The notes under the pieces: model-generated
The model's input: the letters and a program-made list of their open reading frames with translations, nothing else
Told to the model about the DNA's origin: nothing
Databases searched by the model: none
Source: Flavobacteriales bacterium
GTDB taxonomy: Bacteria > Bacteroidota > Bacteroidia > Flavobacteriales > Flavobacteriaceae
Assembly (NCBI GenBank): GCA_002737105.1
Contig: NSHO01000040.1
Span: 1-12,524 of the forward strand
DNA length: 12,524 bases
Reading direction: 5' to 3'
Program-made: the position numbers and the translations under genes
Shown here: positions 6,199 to 12,498 of the stretch, piece by piece
Numbering within the stretch: the first letter of the stretch is position 1
How the letters are laid out: each line of letters starts with the position of its first letter

Positions 6199-7149
6199 TT
6201 AATCTGTATTCTCTATACTTTTATAAGCATTAATAACGGCTTTTACCAATCTGTGTCTAACAATATCTTTATCGTCAAGATATAAAATTCCAATTCCTTC
6301 TACATCTTTTAGTACCAAAATTGCTTCTTTCAAACCAGAAATGGTTCTTCTTGGTAAATCTACTTGACCAGGATCTCCTGTAATAATAAATTTAGCATGT
6401 TTTCCCATTCTGGTTAAAAACATTTTCATTTGAGAATGGGTGGTGTTTTGCGCTTCATCTAAAATTACAAAAGCATTATCTAAAGTTCTTCCTCGCATAA
6501 AAGCCAAAGGAGCAATTTGAATAATTCCTTTTAAGATATAATCTTCTAAAGTTTGTGGCGGCAACATATCACGTAAAGCATCATACAAAGGTTGCATGTA
6601 CGGATCCAATTTTTCTTTCATATCTCCTGGTAAAAAACCTAGGTTTTCTCCTGCTTCTACTGCTGGACGCGTTAAAATAATTCGTTTAACTTGTTTCTCT
6701 TTAAGTGCCTTAACAGCAAGTGCTACGCCAGTGTAGGTTTTACCTGTTCCAGCTGGACCCACTGCAAAAACCATATCGTTTTTAGCTACAAAATCGACTA
6801 ATTTCTGTTGATTTGGCGTGATGGCTTTAATTAACTTTCCGCCTAAACCATGAACCAAAATTTGATCGCCTTTTGGCATTTCACCTGTTTGTTGGGCATC
6901 ACCTTCAATAACACGCATAATTACGTTGTCGTCTATGGTATTAAATCGAGTAAAATGGGTCATCAATCTACGAAATCTTTTTTCAAATTCATCTAAAATC
7001 TCAGCCTCACCAAATGCTTTTAAAACAGTGCCTCGCGCTACAATTTTCAATTTTGGATAGTACTTTTTAATTGTTTCTAAATGACTGTCATGTGCACCCC
7101 AAAAATCTTTTGGTGCAATGTTTTCCAATTCAATAATTTTTTCGTTCAA
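6199..7149 (-). CDS. phoH: PhoH-family ATPase (PhoH-like protein), TTG start
   Basis: PhoH-like proteins are cytoplasmic P-loop ATPases linked to RNA metabolism and, in E. coli, phosphate starvation. The 316-residue product has the N-terminal KH-like region ('YPKLKIVARGTVLKAFG', 31-47), then the PhoH domain: Walker A GPAGTGKT (131-138), 'LTRPAVEAGENLGFLPGD' (159-176), Walker B VILDEAQN (228-235) and TGDPGQVDLP (257-266). The frame has no ATG before codon 63. The TTG at 7149 gives the N-terminus (M)NEKIIELENIAPKDF, which matches the expected family start. An in-frame stop lies eight codons upstream, so TTG is the likely initiation codon. It has its own promoter (7207-7239) and terminator (6161-6193). 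Confidence 0.95.
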   Translation of the reverse strand: MNEKIIELENIAPKDFWGAHDSHLETIKKYYPKLKIVARGTVLKAFGEAEILDEFEKRFRRLMTHFTRFNTIDDNVIMRVIEGDAQQTGEMPKGDQILVHGLGGKLIKAITPNQQKLVDFVAKNDMVFAVGPAGTGKTYTGVALAVKALKEKQVKRIILTRPAVEAGENLGFLPGDMKEKLDPYMQPLYDALRDMLPPQTLEDYILKGIIQIAPLAFMRGRTLDNAFVILDEAQNTTHSQMKMFLTRMGKHAKFIITGDPGQVDLPRRTISGLKEAILVLKDVEGIGILYLDDKDIVRHRLVKAVINAYKSIENTD

Positions 7150-7165
7150 ATGCTTAAATTTTAAA

Positions 7166-7199
7166 TTGTTTTAAATCTGTAAAAAAAAGAGTATTTTTG
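7166..7199 (+). promoter_or_regulatory. Candidate promoter (TTG-N23-TATTTTTG) of the DUF62 gene
   Basis: TTG (7166-7168) and TATTTTTG (7192-7199) are 23 bases apart, at the long end of the flavobacterial range. The leader to the ATG at 7258 would be about 53 nt. The promoter faces, and abuts, the phoH promoter. Confidence 0.55.
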
Positions 7200-7206
7200 T
7201 GTGTTT

Positions 7207-7239
7207 CAAATATAATAAAAACAACCATTCCATTTCAAA
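7207..7239 (-). promoter_or_regulatory. Candidate promoter (TTTG-N21-TATATTTG) of phoH
   Basis: On the minus strand TTTG (7236-7239) and TATATTTG (7207-7214) are separated by 21 bases. Transcription would start near 7201, giving a leader of about 50 nt before the TTG start codon. Confidence 0.65.
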
Positions 7240-7257
7240 TAAGTTATAAACAATAAA

Positions 7258-8088
7258 ATGTCAATAATTACGCTTACTACAGATTTTGGTATAAAAGACC
7301 ATTTTGCGGGAATTTTTAAGGGTAAGATATATTCGTTATTTCCTGAGACAAATATTATTGATATTTCTCATTCTATAGATAAATTTAACGTTTTAGAAGC
7401 CAGTTATTTATTGGCTACTTCCTATACTCATTTTCCAAAAGGAACGGTGCATATTGTGGCAGTTGATGCGTCAAGAAATTCAGACACCAATCATGTAGCA
7501 ATGTTGTATGATGGGCATTATTTTATTGGTGCCGATAATGGTATTTTTGGGGGCTTAACCAATAAAAAAAATCCTGAAAAAATAGTCCAAATTACTATTC
7601 ACGATCGTTTAATTGACGGTTCAAGCGATTTAGATGTTTTTGCAACGGTGGCTACTCATTTGGCAAAAGGTGGCGAAATGACTGTGATTGGTTCACCGCT
7701 AACTGAAATTAAGAAAATGAATATGTTGGTGCCAATTTTGGATGATAATTTAAATTCTATTCGCGGACACGTTGTTTATATTGATGATTTTGGTAATTGT
7801 GTGACTAATATTTCGAAAAATTATATTGAAGAAGTAGCTAAAGGAAGACAATTTAGTGTTCGTTTTTCTGTTTACACTATAAATAGAGTAAAAAACAATT
7901 ATGCCGATTTTAAAAACAACAAAACTGCCGAATTAAATGCGATGGCTGGTAACGAAATAGCACTGTTTAATCAAGATGGTTTTTTAGAAATTGCCGTTTA
8001 CAGAAGCAATCCAAACCGCTCTGGATCGGCGCACACTTTATTAGGTTTAAAAATGCAAGATGCCGTGATTGTTGAATTTGAAACTTAG
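7258..8088 (+). CDS. DUF62 / SAM-hydroxide adenosyltransferase family protein, divergent active site
   Basis: Characterised family members split S-adenosylmethionine to adenosine and methionine using water; fluorinase and chlorinase are relatives. The 276-residue product has the family length and frame: ITLTTDFG (4-11), FAGIFKGKI (16-24), a 'VHIVAVD' strand ending in Asp70, YFIGADNGIFGG (88-99), DVFATVATHLAKGG (126-139), DDFGNCVTNI (176-185) and a C-terminal beta domain. The usual 'VDPGVGsxRR' loop is replaced by VDASRNSDTNH, and the usual 'HGRD(I/V)F' by SDLDVF. By eye, the catalytic Arg and His of the Asp-Arg-His triad are therefore missing, while the Asp remains. Activity cannot be assumed. 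It is divergent from phoH; a 7 x 7-bp array follows its stop. Confidence 0.88.
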   Translation: MSIITLTTDFGIKDHFAGIFKGKIYSLFPETNIIDISHSIDKFNVLEASYLLATSYTHFPKGTVHIVAVDASRNSDTNHVAMLYDGHYFIGADNGIFGGLTNKKNPEKIVQITIHDRLIDGSSDLDVFATVATHLAKGGEMTVIGSPLTEIKKMNMLVPILDDNLNSIRGHVVYIDDFGNCVTNISKNYIEEVAKGRQFSVRFSVYTINRVKNNYADFKNNKTAELNAMAGNEIALFNQDGFLEIAVYRSNPNRSGSAHTLLGLKMQDAVIVEFET

Positions 8089-8137
8089 GTGTTGGGTGTT
8101 GGGTATTAGGTATAAGGTTTTGGGTTTTGGGTTTTGG
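8089..8137 (+). repeat. Seven-unit, 7-bp tandem array immediately after the DUF62 gene
   Basis: The array is exactly 49 bp: two GTGTTGG units, one GTATTAG, one GTATAAG, then three GTTTTGG. It starts at the first base after the TAG stop and ends 17 bases before the next ATG. It is strongly G/T-biased on the plus strand. No terminator is seen between these two genes. Confidence 0.85.
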
Positions 8138-8154
8138 AATTTAAATAAATAATT

Positions 8155-8451
8155 ATGTTTATACGAATAGTGAAATTAACGTTTCAAGAAGATAAAATTG
8201 TAGCTTTTTTAGAGAATTTTAATGAGATCAAACATCAAATAAGAAGTTTTGAGGGCAATGAATTTTTAGAATTATATCAAGATAAACAAGATGCGCGCGT
8301 TTTTTTTACTTACAGTTATTGGAAAGATGAATTGGCCTTAGAAAATTATAGAAAATCGGCTTTTTTTAGTGAGGTTTGGAGTTATACCAAAACACTTTTT
8401 GCAGAAAAACCTGAAGCTTGGAGCGTGAATAAATTAGATTCTTTACTATAA
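8155..8451 (+). CDS. Small ABM-domain protein (antibiotic biosynthesis monooxygenase family)
   Basis: The 98-residue cytoplasmic protein has the single dimeric alpha+beta-barrel layout of the ABM/YgiN group. It has an N-terminal strand (FIRIVKLTF), a helix (EDKIVAFLENFNEIKHQIR), a strand with 'GNEFLELYQD', a strand 'RVFFTYSYWKDELALENYRKSAFF' (about 49-71) with the conserved W-x-(D/S)-x-x-x-L-x-x-Y/H pattern, and a C-terminal helix ending in KPEAW. Members include quinol monooxygenases and heme-degrading enzymes; this one's substrate cannot be inferred. It lies 66 bp after the DUF62 gene and 50 bp before gldF, which has its own -7 box. No clear TAnnTTTG is seen just upstream, so it may be read from the DUF62 promoter. 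Confidence 0.85.
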   Translation: MFIRIVKLTFQEDKIVAFLENFNEIKHQIRSFEGNEFLELYQDKQDARVFFTYSYWKDELALENYRKSAFFSEVWSYTKTLFAEKPEAWSVNKLDSLL

Positions 8452-8469
8452 AGTTTCAAGTATATAAAT

Positions 8470-8477
8470 TACTTTTG
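8470..8477 (+). promoter_or_regulatory. -7 promoter element (TACTTTTG) of gldF-gldG
   Basis: TACTTTTG matches TAnnTTTG and ends 24 bases before the gldF ATG. No clear -33 box is visible. Confidence 0.5.
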
Positions 8478-8501
8478 TAAGCATTAAAACAAGACTTAAA
8501 T

Positions 8502-9227
8502 ATGAAAGCAGTATTGCTACGTGAAATAAAATCCTTTTTTGGTTCGCCAATTGGGTATTTAGTAATTGCCATTTTTCTTTTGCTAAATGGATTATTTTTA
8601 TGGGTTTTTGATGGAGATTTTAACATTTTAAATTCTGGATATGCTGATATGAGTCCATTTTTTAAATTGGCACCATGGATACTTATTTTCCTAATTCCTG
8701 CAGTAACTATGAAAAGTTTTTCAGATGAAAAAAAACAAGGCACATTAGAAATACTTTTTACCAAACCTTTAAGTCTTTGGGAAATTGTTAATGGCAAATT
8801 TTTAGGTGCATTTATTTTAATTTTAATTGCCATAATACCTACATTTTTTTATGTTTTTATAGTTTCCAGCTTTACAGCAGCTCAAAATAGTTTTGATTAT
8901 GGCAGTACCATTGGCTCCTATTTTGGATTGTTATTCTTAATTGCGGCATACACTTCTATTGGAGTTTTCACTTCTACCCTTTCAGACAACCAAATTGTAG
9001 CGTTTATTATTGCGGTTTTTTTATGCTTTTTCTTTTATTTTGGTTTTGATGGATTATCCAATTTATTTGGTAATTTCAGCGGAATTATCAAAACATTAGG
9101 TATGGATTTTCACTTTAAAAGTATGAGTCGTGGCGTATTGGACACTCGAGATATTATTTATTTTATAAGTATCACCATTTTATTTTTAGCTGGAACTGTT
9201 TATCAACTTAAATCGCTTAAATGGTAA
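8502..9227 (+). CDS. gldF: Gliding motility-associated ABC transporter permease GldF
   Basis: GldF is the integral membrane subunit of the GldA-GldF-GldG ABC transporter, first described in gliding Flavobacterium johnsoniae. The 241-residue product is an ABC-2 type permease with six likely membrane segments (about 17-36, 57-70, 101-121, 139-160, 166-183, 217-235). Between TM2 and TM3 lies the typical cytoplasmic segment DEKKQGTLEILFTKPLSLWE (75-94), which in this family contacts the ATPase. The ATPase gene gldA is not in the window, as expected from F. johnsoniae, where it is unlinked. The stop codon overlaps the gldG start, so the two are translationally coupled. Confidence 0.95.
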   Translation: MKAVLLREIKSFFGSPIGYLVIAIFLLLNGLFLWVFDGDFNILNSGYADMSPFFKLAPWILIFLIPAVTMKSFSDEKKQGTLEILFTKPLSLWEIVNGKFLGAFILILIAIIPTFFYVFIVSSFTAAQNSFDYGSTIGSYFGLLFLIAAYTSIGVFTSTLSDNQIVAFIIAVFLCFFFYFGFDGLSNLFGNFSGIIKTLGMDFHFKSMSRGVLDTRDIIYFISITILFLAGTVYQLKSLKW

Positions 9228-10912
9228 TGAAGGATATTCAAAAAAATAGTTTAAAAAAATTAGGGTTTTTAGCGATTGGTTTATTCCTTATAAACTTTGC
9301 TAGTTATTATATTTATAAACGTTTCGATGTTACGCAAGACAAAAGATATACCCTTTCTGAAACCACAAAAAAAATTATTGATGGTGTAGATTCACCTATG
9401 CTAATTGATGTGTTTTTAGAAGGTAATTTTCCAGCAGATTTCAAAAAGTTACAATCAGAAACACGTCAGTTACTAGAAGAATTCTCCGCTTATAATTCAA
9501 ACATTAGTTTTCAATTCGTAAATCCGATTGAAAACGAAGGTGAGCGTGTTGAAGTCATGAAAAAATTCTTTGAAAAAGGATTAACGCCAATAAACGTAAC
9601 TGTTGAAGAAAAAGGAAAACAAACTCAAGAAGTGGTTTTCCCGTGGGCACTGGCAAATTATGGCGACAAAGGTGCAAAAGTGCAATTATTAAAAAATTTA
9701 ATGGGGGCTTCTACTGAAAAAAAAGTAGAAAGTTCGGTACAACACTTAGAATATGCTTTTGCAGAAGCCATTCACAAAATATCAAAAGAAAAACAACGTA
9801 AAATTGCCGTAATTAAAGGAAATGGCGAGTTAGATGATATTTATATTGCCGATTTTTTAAAAACCATTCGTGATAATTATTATATAGGACCAATAACTTT
9901 AGATTCTGTAGCATCGCAGCCAATAAAAACATTAAAAGCTTTAAATGTATACGACTTGGCTATTATTGCAAAACCAAAAGAAAAATTTACTGAAGCTGAA
10001 AAACAAGTGTTAGACCAATTTATCATGAAAGGCGGAAAAACGCTGTGGTTGGTTGATGGAACTACTGCCGAAATGGAAAATCTGTATAATGAAACTGGTT
10101 CCACTTTAGTTAGCAACAACGATTTGAATTTAACCGATATGTTTTTCAAATACGGATTCAGAATTAATCCACAAATGATTAAAGATGAATACGGAACACC
10201 AATAAAATTAGCGTCTGGAAAAGAAGGAAGTGAAAGTCAAATGGAAACTTACAACTGGAAAATGGCACCGTTTATTTATCCAGCTTCAAATAAACACCCA
10301 ATTGTAAAAAATACTGATGGTGTAAAATTCGATTTTTGTTCGCCAATTGAGATATTAAAATCTAATGTTACAACTACCGTTTTACTGGAAAGTTCAACTT
10401 ATTCTAAAGAAATTGGAACGCCAAATGTGGTTTCTTTAGAAATGATTGCCGAAGAAACCAGTCCGAAAGATTACCCAAACGGCGGTTTAATAACAGTTGC
10501 GGCGTTATTTGAAGGCAGTTTTACTTCTATGTATAACAATCGTGTGTTGCCATTTAAGGATAATAAATTTTTAAATAAAAGCGTTCCCACAAAAATGATT
10601 ATAATTTCTGATGGTGATGTGATTAAAAATCAAATAGTTAAAGGCGCTCCAATTGAATTAGGTTATGACAATTACACCGGACAATATTTCGGAAACAAAG
10701 AATTTATCTTAAATAGCGTAAATTACCTTTTGGATGACAACGGACTTATTAACATTAGAAGTAAAGATGTGTCACTGCCTATATTAGATAAACAACGCGT
10801 TCAGGATAACTACAGCCAAACACAATTGCTAACTGTTGCGTTACCAATTGTTTTACTCGGAATTTTCGGAATCCTGTTTACTTATCTAAGAAAGAAAAAA
10901 TATAACTACTAG
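9221..10912 (+). CDS. gldG: Gliding motility-associated ABC transporter substrate-binding protein GldG
   Basis: GldG is the accessory, largely periplasmic subunit of the GldAFG transporter. The product is 563 residues (561 from the second Met), with an N-terminal membrane anchor (about 14-32, GFLAIGLFLINFASYYIY), the conserved 'KRFDVTQDKRYTLSETTKKII' just after it, a large periplasmic domain of the ABC-2 auxiliary type and a C-terminal membrane helix (about 536-556) ending in RKKKYNY. Two starts compete: ATG at 9221 overlaps gldF by 7 bases, and ATG at 9227 forms a TAATG stop-start. The second would be the classic coupling arrangement; the longer form is listed. gldA/F/G are absent from some gliding Bacteroidota, so the pair suggests, but does not prove, gliding. 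Confidence 0.95.
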   Translation: MVMKDIQKNSLKKLGFLAIGLFLINFASYYIYKRFDVTQDKRYTLSETTKKIIDGVDSPMLIDVFLEGNFPADFKKLQSETRQLLEEFSAYNSNISFQFVNPIENEGERVEVMKKFFEKGLTPINVTVEEKGKQTQEVVFPWALANYGDKGAKVQLLKNLMGASTEKKVESSVQHLEYAFAEAIHKISKEKQRKIAVIKGNGELDDIYIADFLKTIRDNYYIGPITLDSVASQPIKTLKALNVYDLAIIAKPKEKFTEAEKQVLDQFIMKGGKTLWLVDGTTAEMENLYNETGSTLVSNNDLNLTDMFFKYGFRINPQMIKDEYGTPIKLASGKEGSESQMETYNWKMAPFIYPASNKHPIVKNTDGVKFDFCSPIEILKSNVTTTVLLESSTYSKEIGTPNVVSLEMIAEETSPKDYPNGGLITVAALFEGSFTSMYNNRVLPFKDNKFLNKSVPTKMIIISDGDVIKNQIVKGAPIELGYDNYTGQYFGNKEFILNSVNYLLDDNGLINIRSKDVSLPILDKQRVQDNYSQTQLLTVALPIVLLGIFGILFTYLRKKKYNY

Positions 10913-10951
10913 TTGTTAATAAGTATATTTTTAGATTTAATTGTAACCCAT

Positions 10952-10959
10952 TATATTTG
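10952..10959 (+). promoter_or_regulatory. -7 promoter element (TATATTTG) of dnaN
   Basis: TATATTTG matches TAnnTTTG and ends 21 bases before the first dnaN ATG. The only nearby TTG (10941-10943) is too close to act as a -33 box. Confidence 0.55.
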
Positions 10960-10980
10960 TAAAAGCAAAAAAAATTAAAA

Positions 10981-12102
10981 ATGATGAATTTTATAGTATC
11001 CAGTTCGTATTTATTAAAACAATTACAAGTTTTAGGAAGTGTTATTAATAGTAACAACACGTTACCAATTCTTGACAATTTTTTATTTGAATTAGACAAC
11101 AATCAATTACACGTATCAGCTTCCGATTTAGAAACTACGATGTCGGCAAGTTTAGAAATTGAATCTAACAGCAAAGGAAGTGTTGCTATACCAGCAAAAT
11201 TATTATTAGATATATTAAAAACATTTCCAGAGCAACCCTTAACTTTTACAGTTGAAGAAAACAACACCGTTGAAATTAGTTCTAACTCAGGAAAATATGC
11301 GATTGCTTATGCCGCTGGCGAAGAGTTTCCAAAAGCAGTTGCCTTAGAAGATCCTTCAACAACATTAATTCCTTCAGAAGTTTTAGCAACAGCTATTGGA
11401 AAAACTATTTTTGCAACAGGAAACGACGATTTACGACCAGTAATGAGTGGCGTGTTTTTTCAGTTTTCAACAGAAGGTTTAATTTTTGTAGCTACTGATG
11501 CACATAAATTAGTTAAATATGCACGTGCAGATGTAAAAGCATCTCAAAGTGCAGAATTTATTATGCCAAAAAAACCATTAACTATTTTAAAAGGAATTTT
11601 AGCCACTTCAGATGCAGAAGTAAAAGTAGAATATAACGATTCTAACGCTACCTATTCATTTGAAAATTATATATTAACTTGTCGTTTAATTGATGGGAAA
11701 TATCCTAATTACGAAGCGGTTATTCCAAAAGAAAATCCAAATAAATTAATTTTAAGTCGTGTTACTTTTTTAAACTCGGTTCGTCGTGTAGCGATTTTCG
11801 CTAACAAAACTACGCACCAAATTCGTTTGAAAATAGCAGGTACTGAATTAAATATTTCTGCTGAAGATATTGATTATTCAAATAAAGCAGATGAACGTTT
11901 AACTTGTGATTACCAAGGAGACGATTTACAAATTGGTTTCAACTCTCGTTTTTTAACAGAAATGTTAAACAACTTAACAAGTGATGAAATTCAACTTGAA
12001 ATGTCATTACCAAATAGAGCTGGAATCCTTACTCCTATTGATGGATTAGACGAAGGCGAAACCGTTACAATGTTAGTTATGCCAGTAATGCTTAATAACT
12101 AA
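10981..12102 (+). CDS. dnaN: DNA polymerase III beta subunit (sliding clamp)
   Basis: DnaN is the ring-shaped processivity clamp of replicative DNA polymerase and also tethers repair and segregation proteins. The 373-residue product has the family's length and three-domain form. Features: 'FIVSSSYLLKQLQVLGSVI' at the N-terminus, 'TLPILDNFLFE', 'ATDAHKLVKY' in the second domain, 'IDGKYPNYEAVIP' in the link to the third, and the C-terminal 'VTMLVMPVML', which lines the partner-binding pocket in known clamps. The gene starts ATGATG; the second Met (10984) gives the more usual M-x-FIVSSS, so either may be used. It has its own -7 box and terminator. It follows gldG and there is no dnaA or oriC-like DnaA-box cluster here. 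Confidence 0.97.
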   Translation: MMNFIVSSSYLLKQLQVLGSVINSNNTLPILDNFLFELDNNQLHVSASDLETTMSASLEIESNSKGSVAIPAKLLLDILKTFPEQPLTFTVEENNTVEISSNSGKYAIAYAAGEEFPKAVALEDPSTTLIPSEVLATAIGKTIFATGNDDLRPVMSGVFFQFSTEGLIFVATDAHKLVKYARADVKASQSAEFIMPKKPLTILKGILATSDAEVKVEYNDSNATYSFENYILTCRLIDGKYPNYEAVIPKENPNKLILSRVTFLNSVRRVAIFANKTTHQIRLKIAGTELNISAEDIDYSNKADERLTCDYQGDDLQIGFNSRFLTEMLNNLTSDEIQLEMSLPNRAGILTPIDGLDEGETVTMLVMPVMLNN

Positions 12103-12131
12103 AATATACAATTAACCTATAATTACAACTT

Positions 12132-12168
12132 AAAACCACAATTGCTAATAGCTTTTGTGGTTTTTTTT
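12132..12168 (+). terminator. Rho-independent terminator of dnaN
   Basis: AAAACCACAA (12132-12141) pairs with TTGTGGTTTT (12155-12164), with a small inner GCT/AGC stem in the loop, and the T-run continues to 12168. It begins 30 nt after the dnaN stop. Confidence 0.9.
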
Positions 12169-12255
12169 ATTGGTGGTATGGGTACACAGATGAAGCAGAT
12201 TAGAATGAATTAAACTGATTTTTTAATTTGATAATTCGTAACATAAAAAATTAAC

Positions 12256-12350
12256 ACGACGTTTGTCACCCTGAAAGGGTCTCACGCTATACGCTTCACT
12301 TTTGTACTTAAACAAACAATAAGAGATCCTTTCAGGATAACAAACGTTGT
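12256..12350. repeat. Long imperfect inverted repeat (28-bp arms, 24 of 28 matching)
   Basis: The left arm (12256-12283, starting ACGACGTTTGT) and the right arm (12323-12350, ending AAACGTTGT) are inverted copies with four mismatches, all of the transition type, separated by 39 bp. The core CCTGAAAGG of each arm is itself close to palindromic. From memory, 'GTCATCCTGAAAGGATCTC'-like sequences are common between flavobacterial genes. Confidence 0.75.
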
Positions 12351-12382
12351 AGTCATAGTGTGGTGACTGAGTCAATTGATAT

Positions 12383-12457
12383 TTCCTGTTGCTAAAACAC
12401 TTTTTATTTCCGGTGGCTAAGATATTAAAATCTTCCGGTGGCTGAAGCTCTCGAAGC
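12383..12457 (+). repeat. Three direct copies of TTCCGGTGGCT at exact 25-bp spacing
   Basis: Copies begin at 12383 (TTCCTGTTGCT, two changes), 12408 (TTCCGGTGGCT) and 12433 (TTCCGGTGGCT). The 14 bases that follow each copy differ. The third copy is also the left arm of the first REP-like hairpin. Confidence 0.65.
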
Positions 12458-12498
12458 CACCGGAAATTTCAATGGTGACTTCGAGTGCCTCAGCCACC
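12433..12498. repeat. REPIN-like pair of inverted REP hairpins
   Basis: Hairpin 1 (12433-12465) has an 11-bp perfect stem, TTCCGGTGGCT with AGCCACCGGAA. Hairpin 2 (12474-12498) has the stem GGTGACT with AGCCACC (one mismatch). The two are inverted copies of one unit of the form GGTGGCT-GAR-3 nt-CTC-GA-AGYCACC. Each shows the same short GAR/CTC inner stem and a 2-nt GA/TC bulge, as in REP sequences. They are separated by 8 bases (12466-12473). Confidence 0.75.

Noticed and set aside
8456..8833. A 125-codon open frame on the minus strand opposite gldF.
   Set aside because: It lies entirely opposite a well-recognised gene, has no homology-like features and no promoter of its own; it is a mirror of gldF codon use. 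The same applies to frames at 1815-2045, 3884-4087, 4328-4627, 5143-5334, 9880-10149 and 10878-11102.
12383..12498. A possible CRISPR array (repeats at 25-bp spacing).
   Set aside because: Only 11 bases repeat, copies are imperfect, spacers would be about 14 bp, later copies are inverted and no cas gene is near.
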